64,000 bases of DNA, from the NCBI RefSeq assembly GCF_030272615.1, contig NC_081410.1:116881140-116945139 (forward strand). Reading direction: 5' to 3'. Under the pieces are notes generated by a model that saw only the letters and a program-made list of their open reading frames with translations, ran no database searches and was not told the origin of the DNA. A program made the position numbers and the translations under genes. This document shows positions 21,075 to 33,478 of the stretch, one piece after another; the stretch's first letter is position 1; the number at the start of each line of letters is the position of its first letter. Source of the stretch: Cryptomeria japonica. Its lineage: Eukaryota > Streptophyta > Pinopsida > Cupressales > Cupressaceae.

Positions 21075-22225
21075 CCCCCCCTTAAGCTAGACTTAGGGAG
21101 AAGCTAAAACCTAGAACAGCTACTGAAAGCAATAAAGATGGGTCCCGGCAACAAGGCCTGATCAGGTACCCAAATACAATGAAATCTCTATGAATTGGAG
21201 AAATAGAGAAAACCACATGGGAACAAAACTCTACTCCAAAAAGAGATAAAAAGAACACCACTGAAGCATGAAGAACCTACAAACTCTGTCGAAGAATAAC
21301 TGCTGATCTGAAGAACCTCCACTGAACTAGAACATGACCAGGTAGAGAAAACTGTAATCTGCATGAGTGCCCTCAAATGACACTACTTGAATCAGATGGC
21401 AAACAAGGAAAAAAACAACTGAAATCAAAGATACAGATGGCATGAGAAACCAAAGCCTGAAGAGCTGATCAATTGAACCACAGAAGCAGTAGAACCAACA
21501 GGATAAAACTCCCCATAATGCAGAAGTGGGAGAGGGACAGGAACACTAAAAAGGACGGCCAAAAAAAGTGCATGACGAAGAACCAAGAACATCAAAGGTG
21601 TTGAGACACATCATCATGAGACGAATGTCGTGGAAGGAACACTCACTTGACAAAGGAAGATGGCAAACAACAGGCAAACATCAACCCCCTCATGGCACTT
21701 GATCAATAGTGCATGTACAACAAGACACAAGATATGCAAGATTCCAAGTAAACAATGCATGATGGCACTTTATCTCAGTGCTTTTGTATAAATACAAGCT
21801 ACAATGATAAGAAGACTGGAAATAGAAACGAGAATCAAAACAGAGACACCCTACTCAAAAAAGAGATCCCAGGACTTGAAACAACCACAATATCCACCAG
21901 AGTATTGAAAAGAAAAAAATTGAATAAAATATGCAAGGAGCAGAATCTGGAAATAAAACTCATATTTCTGGAAAGTACACAGCACAAGCTTTCCGAAAAT
22001 ATAAAGTTTTCGAAAAACGGAGGTCGGATGCTCATTCTACGTCTCCCGGAGTGCAAACAAGAGACCTCACTTTGACTATAAAAAAAAATAGTCAAATAGC
22101 AAAATTGGAAAAAATTACCAACACCATGAGGTCAGCCTCAGAACCAGCTTTTCGATGCCTATTCGTTTTTGAAAAAACGACTCCATATGTCCAAGATAGG
22201 GCCAAAAAACCAAACCCCCCTTGAA
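21075..22225 (-). other. Interior of the small element, non-coding part
   Basis: AT-moderate sequence with no recognisable product on either strand. Open frames are short. The polypurine tract (minus AAGGGGGG, plus-strand 21075-21082) is at its left edge. Confidence 0.6.
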
Positions 22226-22720
22226 AAAGCCAAAAAATAGGGAGTCTGGTGGCTCTTTGGTGGTCCGATGACCAGTGGGTGGCTAGTGGGTGGCAGCCTA
22301 GTGGTCGTCCGGTGGTGGTCTGGTGGTTGGGCGGCTAAGTCCGAGCAGCGCCCGATCCTAGTGGCGGTTTTTGGCAGGCGGTGGAGCCAACTGGCCGGTC
22401 GGGCGGCAGAGGAGGTCGGGGGAGGGTCGGCCGCAGGCGGCGATCGTGGGGCCGACGGGGGCCGGGAGGTGGCTGCCAGGGAGTGGGGGGCTGCAGGCAG
22501 CGGCCATGGGGCCAACGAGGGCCGGGAGGCGACAGCTGGGGAGTAGAGGGCCGCAAGCGGCGGCGGCGGCAGCAGGGTCGTCGAAGGGAGGCCGGAAGGG
22601 GGTCGGCGGGGGGCAGTGCCGAAAAGTGTAGGGAGGCCGGTAGGGGGTGCGGGGCCCAAGGTCCTACAGGGTCTACGGAGCCAAGGGGCCCACGGTACCC
22701 TACGTACCGTGGGATCCCCC
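22226..22720. repeat. GC-rich block with 60-bp tandem repeat
   Basis: About 500 bp of very GC-rich DNA in an otherwise AT-rich window. Units 22441-22500 and 22501-22560 align over 60 bp with shared GGGGCC-x-ACG-x-GG-GCCGGGAGG, and a partial third unit follows. Long frames on both strands (Pro/Ala/Ser-rich on minus, Gly/Arg-rich on plus) are products of base composition. They may reflect captured host DNA, but no product can be named. Confidence 0.8.
22689..22713. other. Perfect 10-bp hairpin
   Basis: CCCACGGTAC, loop CCTAC, GTACCGTGGG, followed on the plus strand by C6 and long alternating A and T runs (22723-22812). It may shape the element RNA or simply be repeat-derived. Confidence 0.75.
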
Positions 22721-23138
22721 CCAAAAAAAAAACTTTTCCCAAAAAAAAATTTTTTAAAAAAAAAAACACTATTTTTTTCACTTGTTTTTTTTTCAATAAT
22801 TTTTTTTTAAAAGCAAATTTCAGCCTGCATGCCGTAAAAAGGGAAAAAAAAAAAATTCAAAATTGTTTTCTCGATCTGCGTGCCAGGGTCGTATGACCTG
22901 GATCTAAGAAAAAAATTCACCCAGAGGCTCAAGAACCAAAATAGGTCAAATTTTATATGACCATAGGGGTTTTTGGGCCTTCTGAGCACAATGGTGAGGT
23001 CTATTTAGGCCCAAAGTGCTCAGAAAAAAAAGCTCAAACCCTAGGTACATAAAAAATTCTTGAAACCCCAGATCTGCTTCCAAAGCAAAAATTCTCAAAA
23101 CAAGAACAGGCAGCTGCAGCTTTGAAGCTCTAATACCA

Positions 23139-23519
23139 TATAGGAGTTGAGAAAATACAACACCACAGGAGCCCAAATAATCTCTGCAAACTGAAAAACC
23201 TGTTACAAGGAGAACCAATGAACCAAATCACAGAAGGAAAGAATAGACAAGAAAAATATGCTCCAAAAGATGAGAGCTCAATAATCTCCAAAATGTATTG
23301 TCAATAATAATCCTTCTTTATATAATGAAAAGAAAGAACTCAACCTTTAATAAGTCAAGAAACCCTAAAAGGGAAAACCTAGGTTTGCACATAATAATTA
23401 ATTAAAATAATTAATTATATGCACCTAAAGTTAGCTTAAGTGTAAAAGAGATAGGGGGAACTTAAATAATTAAACAAATAATGTATAATTAATCAAGTAA
23501 ATACCCGACTAGACTAACA
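23139..23519 (-). repeat. 5' LTR of the small element
   Basis: 381 bp, directly next to the primer site at 23127-23138. It is followed by CACTC, the probable target duplication with one change. Confidence 0.9.
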
Positions 23520-23524
23520 CACTC

Positions 23525-23755
23525 ATCATAATATTAAAGGTTAGGTTCTTTGCCAAACATACATGGCATTTTTACTATCATGAAAATTACATGTTTTTAT
23601 TATTTGTATTAAGATGCAAGCTTGAGACACTTTTCCTAAAAAAAATATGATATTTAATAAAGGGATTAGTAGGCATATCATCAATTAACTAGGAGCATCA
23701 ACTAAATGAGTTGTTTCCCCATTTTAAATAAACACGAGCATCAAAAATTTAATGG
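23525..23755. other. Unassigned AT-rich host segment
   Basis: Sequence left between two nested elements. It shares a weak word (AAGATGCAAGCTTGAGACAC against AAGATACAAGGTTGAGACAC near 20438) with the Copia LTR region, so it may be more of that LTR or a duplicate. No gene is seen. Confidence 0.35.
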
Positions 23756-23760
23756 GAAAA

Positions 23761-25212
23761 TGATGCAGTAGATGGAGTTTGGACCTTCATTCTTGAATTG
23801 ATCTTCAACTTGCTTATGCTAGCTCTAGTATGCCTTAGAGATATCTTTCTCCGAACTCACCTTCATAGACCTTTGGATGACCTACAAATGGTGAATTATC
23901 TCTATCTCAAGCCTCTCTTATTTTTGGGACCATGACTATATGCATATCCTTGCCTAAAGTTTGATTTGTTTAACATATGTGCAGTCACGGTGTATGGACA
24001 ACCAAGCCTAGCATTGGTTCCAAGAATCAAATGAAATTTGGGCTTCACCAAAATCTTGTTCAAGGTTTATACTAATCCAAATCCAAGTGTTCAACTAGAT
24101 TCAACCCTCCAAATGATTGAGTTTCTCCTTATAGGGTCTAAACTACAATCTTGACTAGCAACCTAGTAGCCCTACAAATGAAGACTGGTGAAAAGTTCTC
24201 AGAGATCAAGACAATTATTTATAATAAAAAAAAAAATTTGAGTACCCTTTAAGTAGTTCCAAATAATATATAAAAAATCACTATGGGGTCCTTTGGGACA
24301 AAGCTCTCCAATCAAGGGTTTTATCGCCGCAACTAGCCCTACTAGGCCACTTTTTCAAAGTAACCCCTCACCAATGGCTTTGCAAACACTTCTCCTTGAT
24401 GTGTAGAGTCTCCAAACACCTAAAATGACTCATTTCCATCATTACTTCTCACAAAAATTCCCTCCTAACATGTTGTCTTCCCTTTTTGCCTACTTCACTA
24501 GTCTAACACATGATGATGTTAGACTAGGTCTAGAGCAAAATTCTACCCAACTCCATCTTCTCTGCAAAAACCAACAAAATCTCAAAAATAACACACAAAC
24601 CTACCATTCCACCAAATTGGAGCATTGTTTGTATGGTGGAATGGCAAATTTTTTTACATTTTTTAAACCAAAACCCTTGAAACCTAGGGTTTACAAGCAA
24701 ATTTTGGAAAAACACTTATATCTTCCTTATTTGTGGATGGAATTCACTCTAAATGGATTAAAAAGAAATAATATTCATACATATTTCATTTGAGTATGGT
24801 CTTCCTTTATTTTACGTCCATAGAAGGTTGTACTAAGCACGAGAGCAAAAAAAATTCAATCTAGAATGCAAACAACACATAGCACTTTTAATATTTTTGT
24901 CTCAAAATCATCCAACCAACATTTCCTCAAACAAATATAGGCTTTTAAACTTTTTTTGGACTAGAAAATAACGGCCATAACAACCCTTTGAATTTCATGA
25001 CCTTTCAACTTCCAAAAGCTATAAAGTTGCTTAAGCACCTTTTACAATATTTTCACAATTGTTTTGCATAATGACTCAAAAATGACCCTACATGAAAAAA
25101 TTGCATAGGAATGGTCATATCATGAAATTATTACATTAAATAAACAAAAAAATACTATTAGACCCTCTAGTTGTATTATTGACCAAATTTTGTCTTAGGT
25201 ACTCCTGCACCA
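23761..25212 (-). repeat. 3' LTR of the chromovirus
   Basis: Begins TGATGCAGTAG and ends TGCACCA on the plus strand. Pol ends only 22 bp outside it. I see no clean polypurine tract. Confidence 0.9.
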
Positions 25213-25234
25213 TTCACTCGGAGAACAAAAGAAC

Positions 25235-26877
25235 TCATGCTCCTATTGAGATCAACTCTTGAACTAAGGCTCTATGTTGTTTTATGTCCTCTTCTTTCAT
25301 CCATGTAGCATCTTTATTTGGCAAGTTATGCCACTTAGCCAAGTACAAATTGTAGACTTTCTTTCTAGTCCTCTTCAACGCCCTTGTGTCCAAGATGCAT
25401 TCCACCTTCATGGGATGACTTGGAGGTAGATCCTTGACCCACTCTTCAGCTTTAATCCCTGTTGCACCTACTTCTTCTCCTACATCCACAAATCCTTTGA
25501 AAGGATAGAGGTCAGCTATATTGAAAATTGGTGAGATGGCTACCCCAGGAGGCAACTCAATCTCATAAGCGTTTTGGCCAAACTTGTGGACCGCCTTGCA
25601 AGGTCCAATCTTCTTCTTCATCAATTTGGTGTATTTACCCTTTGGTAACCTTTCCTTCCTCAGATATGCAAACACCAAGTCTCCAACCTTGAATTGGACA
25701 TCTCTCTTCCTCAAATCTTCATTTTCCTTGTATCTTTCCACACTCTTTTGAAGAGTTTCCTTCACTTGTTGATGTATATCGTGCATAGAAACTACAAAAT
25801 CCTCTCCTTGGGAACTTATCCTCTCCTTTACTTTTAGGTCTCTCAACTCATAAACACCCCTTGGACTCTTGCCATACACAACTTCAAATGTACTCCTTCT
25901 TATACTCTTATTGATTGAATCATTATAAGCATATTTAGCTTGAGGTAGGATGAGACCTCATGACTGTTTGTGCTCCTTAGTGAGGCATCTTAGCAAGTTT
26001 TCCAAGAACCTATTGAAAACCTCAATTTTCCCATCTATTTGTTTATGATAGGCTAAACTAAATGTCAAATTGGTTCCCAACTTTTTCCACAAGGTCCACA
26101 AAAATGGCCAATAAACATGGAATCTCTATCAGATACAATAGTCAAAGGAAGTCCATGAATTCTTACAATTTCTTTGAAAAACAAACCAACTATGTGAGAT
26201 GCATCATTAGTAGCCCTACAAGGAATGAAATTTGTAATCTTTCTAAATCTACCAACAACAACATAAACACTATCATACCCTCTTTGTGTCTTACGCAATC
26301 CCAAAACAAAATCCATACTGATTGACTCCCATGCGTGGTTAGGTACTGGTAAAGGTTGATATAAACCTGCATTTGAACTTGTTCCTTTGGCTCTTTGGCA
26401 TACTCCACAACTCTCCACAAACATCTTGATATCCAAATTCATCTTTGGCCAATAGTAGAACCTCTTTACCTTCTCCAAGGTCTTATCATACCCAAAATGT
26501 CCACCTACACTCCCACAATGCTTCTCTTTGATCAAATTGGCTCTCATGGAGCACGTAAGGACAAACAACTGAGCACCTTTGAATAAAAAATGCAACACTA
26601 AATCTGAATACTCATTGTGAAAATTACCTTGAGACTGATTACAAACAACAAAGATCTCTTTGAAGTCGCCATCCTCTTGGTACATCCCCTTCAATGCATC
26701 AACTCCTAGACTTTGAAGTTGTATCTCTTGCACTATCATGGCTCTTCTACTCAAAGAATCAACAACCTTATTAGCTTTTCCTTTCTTGTGCTTGATAGCA
26801 AAGGTGTATGCATGTAAATATTCCACCCATTTCATGTTTCTATGGCTTAACTTCTCTTGGTTGTTCAAAAAATTCAA
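25235..26877 (-). pseudogene. Integrase with C-terminal chromodomain (chromovirus)
   Basis: The zinc domain is visible in 26065-26877 (H-C-G-S-V-G-G-H-F-G ... CGVCQRAK), with core motifs SMDFVLGL and IVSDRDSMF. The frame then breaks (26064-25880), with several stops and a shift. The last 214 codons resume with GDLVFAYLRKERLPKGKY, the usual Gypsy integrase tail. A chromodomain follows: VECILDTRALKRTRKKVYNL, then A-K-W-H-N and A-T-W-M. Chromodomains tether integrase to histone marks and bias insertion. The stop at 25235 looks natural. Confidence 0.9.
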
Positions 26878-26943
26878 TGCATGGTTGTCAGTAAAAATAA
26901 CAAATTCTTTGGGTAGGAGATAATGTATCCACTTCTAAAGTGT

Positions 26944-27747
26944 CTACACCATAGCATAAGGTTCTAAATCATGGGAAGAATACCTTTTCTTATCTTCAGT
27001 AAGTTTTTCACTAAATAATACTATCGGCCTTCCTTCTTGGCTGAATACTGCACCTATGGAAAACCCGCTTGCATCACATTCAATGGTAAACATCTTATTG
27101 AAATCAGGTAAGGTAAGAATGGGTTGTTGTACCACCATGGTCTTCAAGATTTCAAAGTTCTTATTTGCCTCCTTAGTCCATTCAAACCTATTCCTCTTAT
27201 CTCCTTTTCTAGTATCAATAATAGGTGCACACATATGACTGAAATTCTTAATGAACTTTCCATAGAAACTAACTAAGCCATGAAAACTTCTTACCTCTCC
27301 TACTGGTTTAAGAGTTGTTCAACTGACTAAATCATCTATCTTTGTGGGATCCATCTTCAAATTACCCTTGGAGATCACAAAACCGAGATAAACAAGATCC
27401 TCCTTCATGAATTCACACTTTTTAAGATTTATCATCAACTTCTCCTCATGCAATCTTATCAAGACCATTTCAAGGTGTTGCAAATGTTCTTCCTTTGTCC
27501 TACTGAACACAAGGATGTCATATAAACACACTAATACAAATTTTCCTATGAAAGCCTTCAGCACCTCATTCATGAGTCTCATGAATGTACTTGGGACATT
27601 AGATATCCCAAAAGGCATTACTTTCCATTCATACAAAGCCTCATTGGTTTTAAATGTTGTCTTCCATTCATCCCATTCTCTAATCCTAATTGATAGTAGC
27701 CACTCTTGAGGTCTATCTTTGAGAAATAATTGGCCCCTCCAAGACAA
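26944..27747 (-). pseudogene. Reverse transcriptase and RNase H of the chromovirus
   Basis: RT motifs [19 protein letters not shown] and a damaged catalytic box: relatives have Y-x-D-D, here C-L-Y-D-I-L-V-F-S keeps one Asp. A TGA-broken linker leads to RNase H, with F-E-W-T-K-E-A and FTIECDASGFSIGAV. A further degraded RT start lies at 27748-28030. The frame differs by one base from gag and protease. Confidence 0.88.
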
Positions 27748-28027
27748 TCCATCAAGTCTTCAATCCTAGGAATGGGAAATCGGTACCTTATGGTGATATT
27801 GTTGATTACCCTTGAATCAGTGCACAGTCTCCATCCCCCATCTTTTTAGGTGCTAAGATGGTAGGGATAGCACACAGACTCCAACTTTCACTTATAAGGC
27901 CCTTGTCCAACAATTATCAGATTTGCTTATCTATCTCTTCATTTTGTTTAGGTGTCATCTTGTAGGCAGGTTTATTACGCAAAGTTGCACCGGGTATGAG
28001 GTCTATGTGGTGGCTCACACTCCTTAT

Positions 28028-28642
28028 TCAAGGTAGAGCATTGGGAATATTGTCATCCACTATGTCTTGATACCTATCCAACATATCTTGCACCTCCTTA
28101 GGCACATCATCCATGTATATTGTTGTTAGGACTGACTGTGGTTTTATTAGGACAAAATATCCTTGTCCTCTTTCTTGTTTCATTGTCCTCAAGAACTCCT
28201 TCTCCCCAACCACCATGACACTAGATCCAATCTTTGTATCCTTACCTTCCTCTTGAAGTAGAGTCAATGTGAATGAAATCCCATTGTGCTCTATCATATA
28301 GGTGTTCTTGTAGCCATCATGCTTGGCCTTCTTGGCATGTTGTCAAGGCCTACCTAGAAGTGCGTACTATACATCCATAGGGATGATGTCACATAGTATC
28401 TTGTCCTTGTAACCTCCTATGTTGAACTCCACCCATGCTTTCTCATTTACCAGTACCTGTTGTCCCGTAGTCAACCATGACACCTTGTATGGAGTGGGGT
28501 TAGGAATCCTTTTCAAATCCAATTTCTCTAACATTTCCAAAGACACTAAGTTATCAGTTGAACATGAACCAATGACCACTTTACATACCTTCCCATGTGA
28601 TTTGCAAGTAGTTCTAAACAATTATTTTCTTTGTGGAGGCTC
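28028..28642 (-). pseudogene. Protease region of the chromovirus
   Basis: Frame shared with gag. The active site, normally D-S-G, reads V-V-I-G-S-C-S-T-D-N, so the catalytic Asp is lost. The second part (28028-28297) is the spacer toward RT. Several stops separate the segments. Confidence 0.75.
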
Positions 28643-29826
28643 TTAGACTTTTGGTGCATTTATCAATGATCTTCTTAGCATCAAAGACTCACCTATCTTA
28701 GGGGCAACATGCTGAGAAGATGAATTAACACTTTCATTGTCTTCTTCTTTTACAAGTTGAATCCTTATTTCACCACCTTGGGAGCTTGACCCTTGCTTAT
28801 TCGAGCACCTCCATGCAGGATGTCCAAACTGATTACAATTAAAACACTTATCCGAGAAGGTGTTAGACACTCTCCCTTGACCTCCAAACCTTCCTCTTTC
28901 ATTAGGAATTCTTCCTCTAAAGTTGCCTTTGCTGCTTGACTCACCTTTTTGTTCTTGTTGGCTTCTTGCTTCATCTTGTGACTTGGAGGACTATTCTCTT
29001 TCCCCAAAAGAGCCTCTAACTCTAAAAATTTTATTCTTTCCTCTCACTTTCTTGTCTTGCTTCCTCCTAAACTTATCTGCAACCTTTCTAGCTAACTTGT
29101 AACATTCCTCTACTATTTTGGGGGTGGTAAGACTAAGTTCATCTTGAATGTTATACCTCATCCCATTGAGGTATCTTGCCACCATCTCTTCCTCATCTTC
29201 TTCATGCTTAGTTCTTATTCTCAGCTTGTAGAACTACTCGATGTAGGCTTGAACATCTAGCTTCTTTTGCTTTAAGTTTTGTAGCCTCTTGAACATCTGA
29301 ATGTTGTAATCACTAGGAAAGAATTTGCATTTCAGTTTTGCTACCATTCTATCCCAATAAGTTATCTTGGGCTTCCCCTTCTTTCTTATTTCAATTTGTA
29401 CAAACTCCCACTGAAGCAATGCATGTCCCTTTAATTTTGACTTTACTATCTTCACCTTTTGGTATTCTTGTATATCCTCACAATCAAAATGATTTCCCAT
29501 GGCCCCTATCCAATCTAGGAGCTCTTCTCCATCCAAATTACCCCAATACATGGGAAAGTCTACCTTGGTCTTATTACCTTCACTCTTGACCACTTTCAAA
29601 AGCTTAGCCATCCTTTCTTCTTTAGAGTCCACTTTCTCCTCGGCCTCTTCTTGGGAATTTTCTTCTTCCCCTTGGCCACTGACATCCCCTGTGACATCAT
29701 CCCTTCTTTGGTTGGCTTCCAAGGCTTCTATTCTAGCAGCCATTCTTTCTTCTAATTCTCTTAACTCCCAAGCATGCTTCTCCTTGTGCTCCTAACCTCT
29801 CTTGCAATGGTATTTTTTGGGGGCAT
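28643..29826 (-). pseudogene. Gag with CCHC knuckle of the chromovirus
   Basis: A probable start (MPPKNT) at 29824-29826 is one base out of frame with the main part from 29743. A Glu-rich N-terminal helix is followed by the gag fold (FPMYWGNLDGEELLDWI, HALLQWEF, FFPSDYNIQMFKRLQNL) and KVRGK basic residues. A zinc knuckle, CFNCNQFGHPAWRC, lies near 28830. Stops fall at about 29231 and 28988. Confidence 0.88.
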
Positions 29827-29909
29827 CTTGTCTTTATCTTGTCACAACCAACTTTTCCTTCAATCAAATTCTCTCTTCCCTATCAGAACCTACTACTCTG
29901 ATACCAATT

Positions 29910-31360
29910 CAATGTTGTAGATGGAGTTTGAACCTTCAATCTTGAATTGACCTTCAACTTGCTTATGCTAGCTATAGTTTGTCTTAGGGAGATATTTCTT
30001 CCAAATCTCCTTCATAGACCTTTGGATGACCTAAAATGGTGAATTCTCACTATCTCAATTCTCTCTTTCTTTTTGGACCATGACTATATGCCTCTCCTTG
30101 CCTAAAGTTTGATTTGTTTAACATATGTGCAATCACAGTGTATGGACAACCAATCCTAGCATTGGTTCCAAGCATCAAATAGAGTTTGGGCTTTACCACA
30201 ATATTTTTCAATGTTTATACTAAGTCAAAACCAAGTGTTCAAGTAGATTCAACCCTCCAAATGACTGAGTTTCTCCTTCTAGGGTTTACACTACAATCTT
30301 GACTAGCAACCTAGTAGCCCTACAAATGAAGACTGGTGAAAATCTCTCAGAACTCAGGCTGATTCTTTATAATACAAAAACAAATTTGAGTACCCTTTAA
30401 GGATTTCCAAATAACATATAAAAAATCACTATGGGGTCCTTTGGGTTAGAGCTCTCCAATGAAGGGTTTTATCGCTGCAATTAGCCCTATTAGGCCTCTT
30501 TTTCAAAGCAACCCCTCACCATTGGCTTCACAAACACTTCTCCTTGACATATAGGGTCTCCACACACCTAAAATTACTCATTTCCATCATTACTTCTCAC
30601 AAAAATTCACTCCTAATATGTTGTCCTCACATTTTGCCTACTTCACTAGTCTAACACATGATGATGTTAGACTAAGGCTTGAGCAAAATTCCACCCAACT
30701 ACATATTCTCTACAAAAACCAAAAAAATCTCAAAAATAACACACAAACCTACCATTTCACCGAATTGAAGCATTTTTTGGATGGTGGAATGGCAATTTTT
30801 TTACATTTTTTTGACCAAAATTCTTGAAACCAAGGGTTTACAAGCAAATTTTTGAAAAACCCTTATATATTCTTTATTTATGGATGAAATTCACTCTAAA
30901 TAGATTCAAAAGAAATAATATTCACATATATTTCATTTTAGTATGGTTTTCCTTTATTTTACATCTATATAGGGTCGTACTAAGCACGAGAGTAGCAAAT
31001 TTTCAGTCTAGAAAGCAGAAAACACAGAGCACTTTTATTATTTTTGTCTCAAAATCATCCAACCAACATTGCCTCGACCAAATAGAGGATTTTAAACTTT
31101 TTTTTTCTTGGAAACCAATGGCCATAACTACCCTTTGAATTTCATGACCTTTCAACTTCCAAAAGTTGTAAAGTTGCTTAAGCAACTTTTACAGCATTTT
31201 CACAATTTTTTTGCATAATGACTCAAAAATTACCCTACATGACAAAATTACATAGGAATGGTCATATCATGACCTTATTACATGAAATAAACAAAAAATA
31301 TACTATTAGACCCCCTAGTTGTATTATTGACCCAATTTTGCCTTACATGCTCGTGCACCA
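29910..31360 (-). repeat. 5' LTR of the chromovirus
   Basis: Right copy. Its inner edge is mutated (CAATG instead of TGATG). The primer site TGGTATCAGAGTAG follows on the minus strand, starting at 29906. Confidence 0.9.
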
Positions 31361-31365
31361 GAAAA

Positions 31366-33330
31366 GCCTATCACAATGAAGCATGGGTATATCTTCATCA
31401 ACATAATATTGTATCTAAGACTTGTCAATACAAAATCATTGATATATAGTGAATAATCTATCAGAAAAAAAAAAAAAAAAAAAAGATTTCTCAAATTTTG
31501 ATGTATGAATGATAAAGGCTTGTGTAAAATTACACATGCTAACTAAATTGAAACCTTTGATTTATCTTTTGGAAGTTTATCCTTAATATAATTATAATTC
31601 AAACTAGTAGTATTATATTATTGTTATTGTTATATAGGCTCCAATGTACCTTTCTCCTTTAAACAAAACCTCTTCTAGTATAACCAATAATTTGTAGAAT
31701 ATATAAACATTTACTAGATTTATAAGCTAATTAGGAAACAAGTAAACCATAATCAAAATTAGAATTAGGATTGGAACAATAAACACAAACACTCATATAT
31801 AGTAATATCCTCATGAAAAGATGAAGGTGTCAATATATATAGTAGGTTTTACCAACAAAAGAGAAATTATAGTATTTTCCTTCACTATTTGTTCATTAAC
31901 ACATTAAGGCATAAAATTGAGAGAATCATAATCATCCTCAAGATTAACATAAGGTGTTATGGAGTTGAAAAATTTATTAGTAGTGATGAAGGTATAATCA
32001 GTTTATTAGGAGGAAATAAAATAATAATTCATTCACTTGATAGTTTTGATAAGGATTCTCATCTTTTGTTGTTACACATATATTTTATACATAAATTTTA
32101 ATGTCATATGTAGTGTAGAAAGTACAACACCCATAACATGGACAAAAAGATAACCCAAATAATATTATTTACTAAATAAATTTAAACATCGCATGGAACA
32201 TAATATCACTTCTAATTGGACCATGAGTAATGGATAAAGTTGAAAAACTTAGAAAATCACAATCAATATTATCAAATCACTTAATAGAAACTTTAAATTT
32301 TACTAAATTGGTATAATTAACCTTGATAATTTACAAAAAAGATTGAACTACTTGAATATTCAAACTTGATCTATTATGAACTAAAGCTTGCTTGATCTAA
32401 ATACCATAGTTAAAGTCTACCTTGAAATGCATCTCTATATATCATATATAATTGCATCAAATATCAAAAATAAAATTTAGAAAGAATATTTTTAAGTCAA
32501 TCAATTAAATTAAAACCCTTATGAATATTTTTGTCAACATAGATGAAAGCAATATAATTATTTTACTAGATGACAAGACAAACTGATGAGATGTTATATT
32601 ATATTTCCTAGATATCTATAACAAGTGTATGATAAATGCTTGAAGTATTTATGGAATGGAAAGAAGGTATATGTCTTCAGGAGGAGATGGCTCGACTTCA
32701 AAGTAGCACATGAGGATACATATGGAATTTGAATAGTAAGGGAAGATGATAAAAAATTATCTCTCATTTATAAACATTATATCTATACATCACATTCTAG
32801 TTACATAGATGTGCTTCTCAAACAAACTATGTTATTTTTTATTTTATTTTTGAAACACTTCAATGCAGAACTATCAGAACATGTATGAATAGTAGTATAA
32901 CAAGTCTTAACAATGTCAGAAGAACTTGGTAATGCATAGTCACATTGTATAAAGTGGAATTTCTAAATGCATCACTATAAGATTGGAATAATGAATATTC
33001 ATCACACAAGGTATATAATCATCATGAACCAAAACATATGAATGAAAACTATTTAGGACAATATCATCATGCTTATCGATAACACTATCCTAGTCATAAA
33101 AGAAGGATCTTCAAGATGGAATGTGCAAGCTCCAGATAATAAAATTCTCTATTGATTGTCAAAATCAACATTGTGCAATGATGAAAGTTCAAAGTTGTAT
33201 CACACTTCAAGCCAACTTATTGACACAAACAAATGTAAGCATCTCTTTATGGTAGTCAATATTGGTCAAACATAATCTATTTAGATTTATTATAGATAAA
33301 TTAGATATAAGCCACAACTTTTTCAATGAA
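31366..33330. other. AT-rich sequence without a recognisable gene
   Basis: Only short open frames are present. A 20-base A run (31465-31484) could be the tail of an old retroposed sequence, but no body or duplication was found. Nothing else stands out. Confidence 0.5.
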
Positions 33331-33478
33331 GTATTTGTTTCAAGTGTGGTTGTCGTTGCACCAAAAGATCGACCTGTTAATGCTCGATACAACCACTCGA
33401 CTTATAGAATCCACAGGAAGTAGTTAATCTATGTCACAAACCCGAGCACTACACTACACATCACAAGGAGACCAAGGG

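Larger units (their letters stand above)
20694..23519 (-). mobile_element. Small non-autonomous LTR element with GC-rich core
   Basis: Direct repeats of 381 bp (20694-21074 and 23139-23519) start TATAGGAGTTGAG and end CTAACA on the plus strand. A perfect TGGTATTAGAGC primer site (minus, 23127-23138) touches the right LTR. A minus-strand AAGGGGGG tract precedes TGTTAG of the left LTR. Flanks CATTC (20689-20693) and CACTC (23520-23524) look like a 5-bp duplication with one change. The 2.06-kb interior has no gag or pol motif, so mobility would need enzymes in trans. It sits inside the old Copia LTR. Confidence 0.85.
23761..31360 (-). mobile_element. Old chromovirus (Ty3/Gypsy with chromodomain)
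   Basis: LTRs of about 1450 bp (23761-25212 and 29910-31360) enclose a minus-strand gag-pol. GAAAA at 23756-23760 and 31361-31365 is a perfect target duplication. The primer site TGGTATCAGAG (minus) is 3 bp inside the right LTR. The order gag, knuckle, protease, RT, RNase H, integrase, chromodomain defines a chromovirus. LTR copies differ at many sites and catalytic residues are lost, so this copy is much older than the 18-kb element. Confidence 0.92.

Noticed and set aside
22159-22896. Long frames on both strands in the GC-rich block
   Set aside because: Open on several frames at once because of base composition and tandem repeats; Pro/Ala or Gly/Arg-rich without a domain.
23761-31360. Integrated pararetrovirus
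   Set aside because: LTRs, a 5-bp target duplication, integrase and a chromodomain identify a Gypsy element.
31465-31484. Poly-A run as a SINE tail
   Set aside because: No polymerase III boxes, body or target duplication could be seen.
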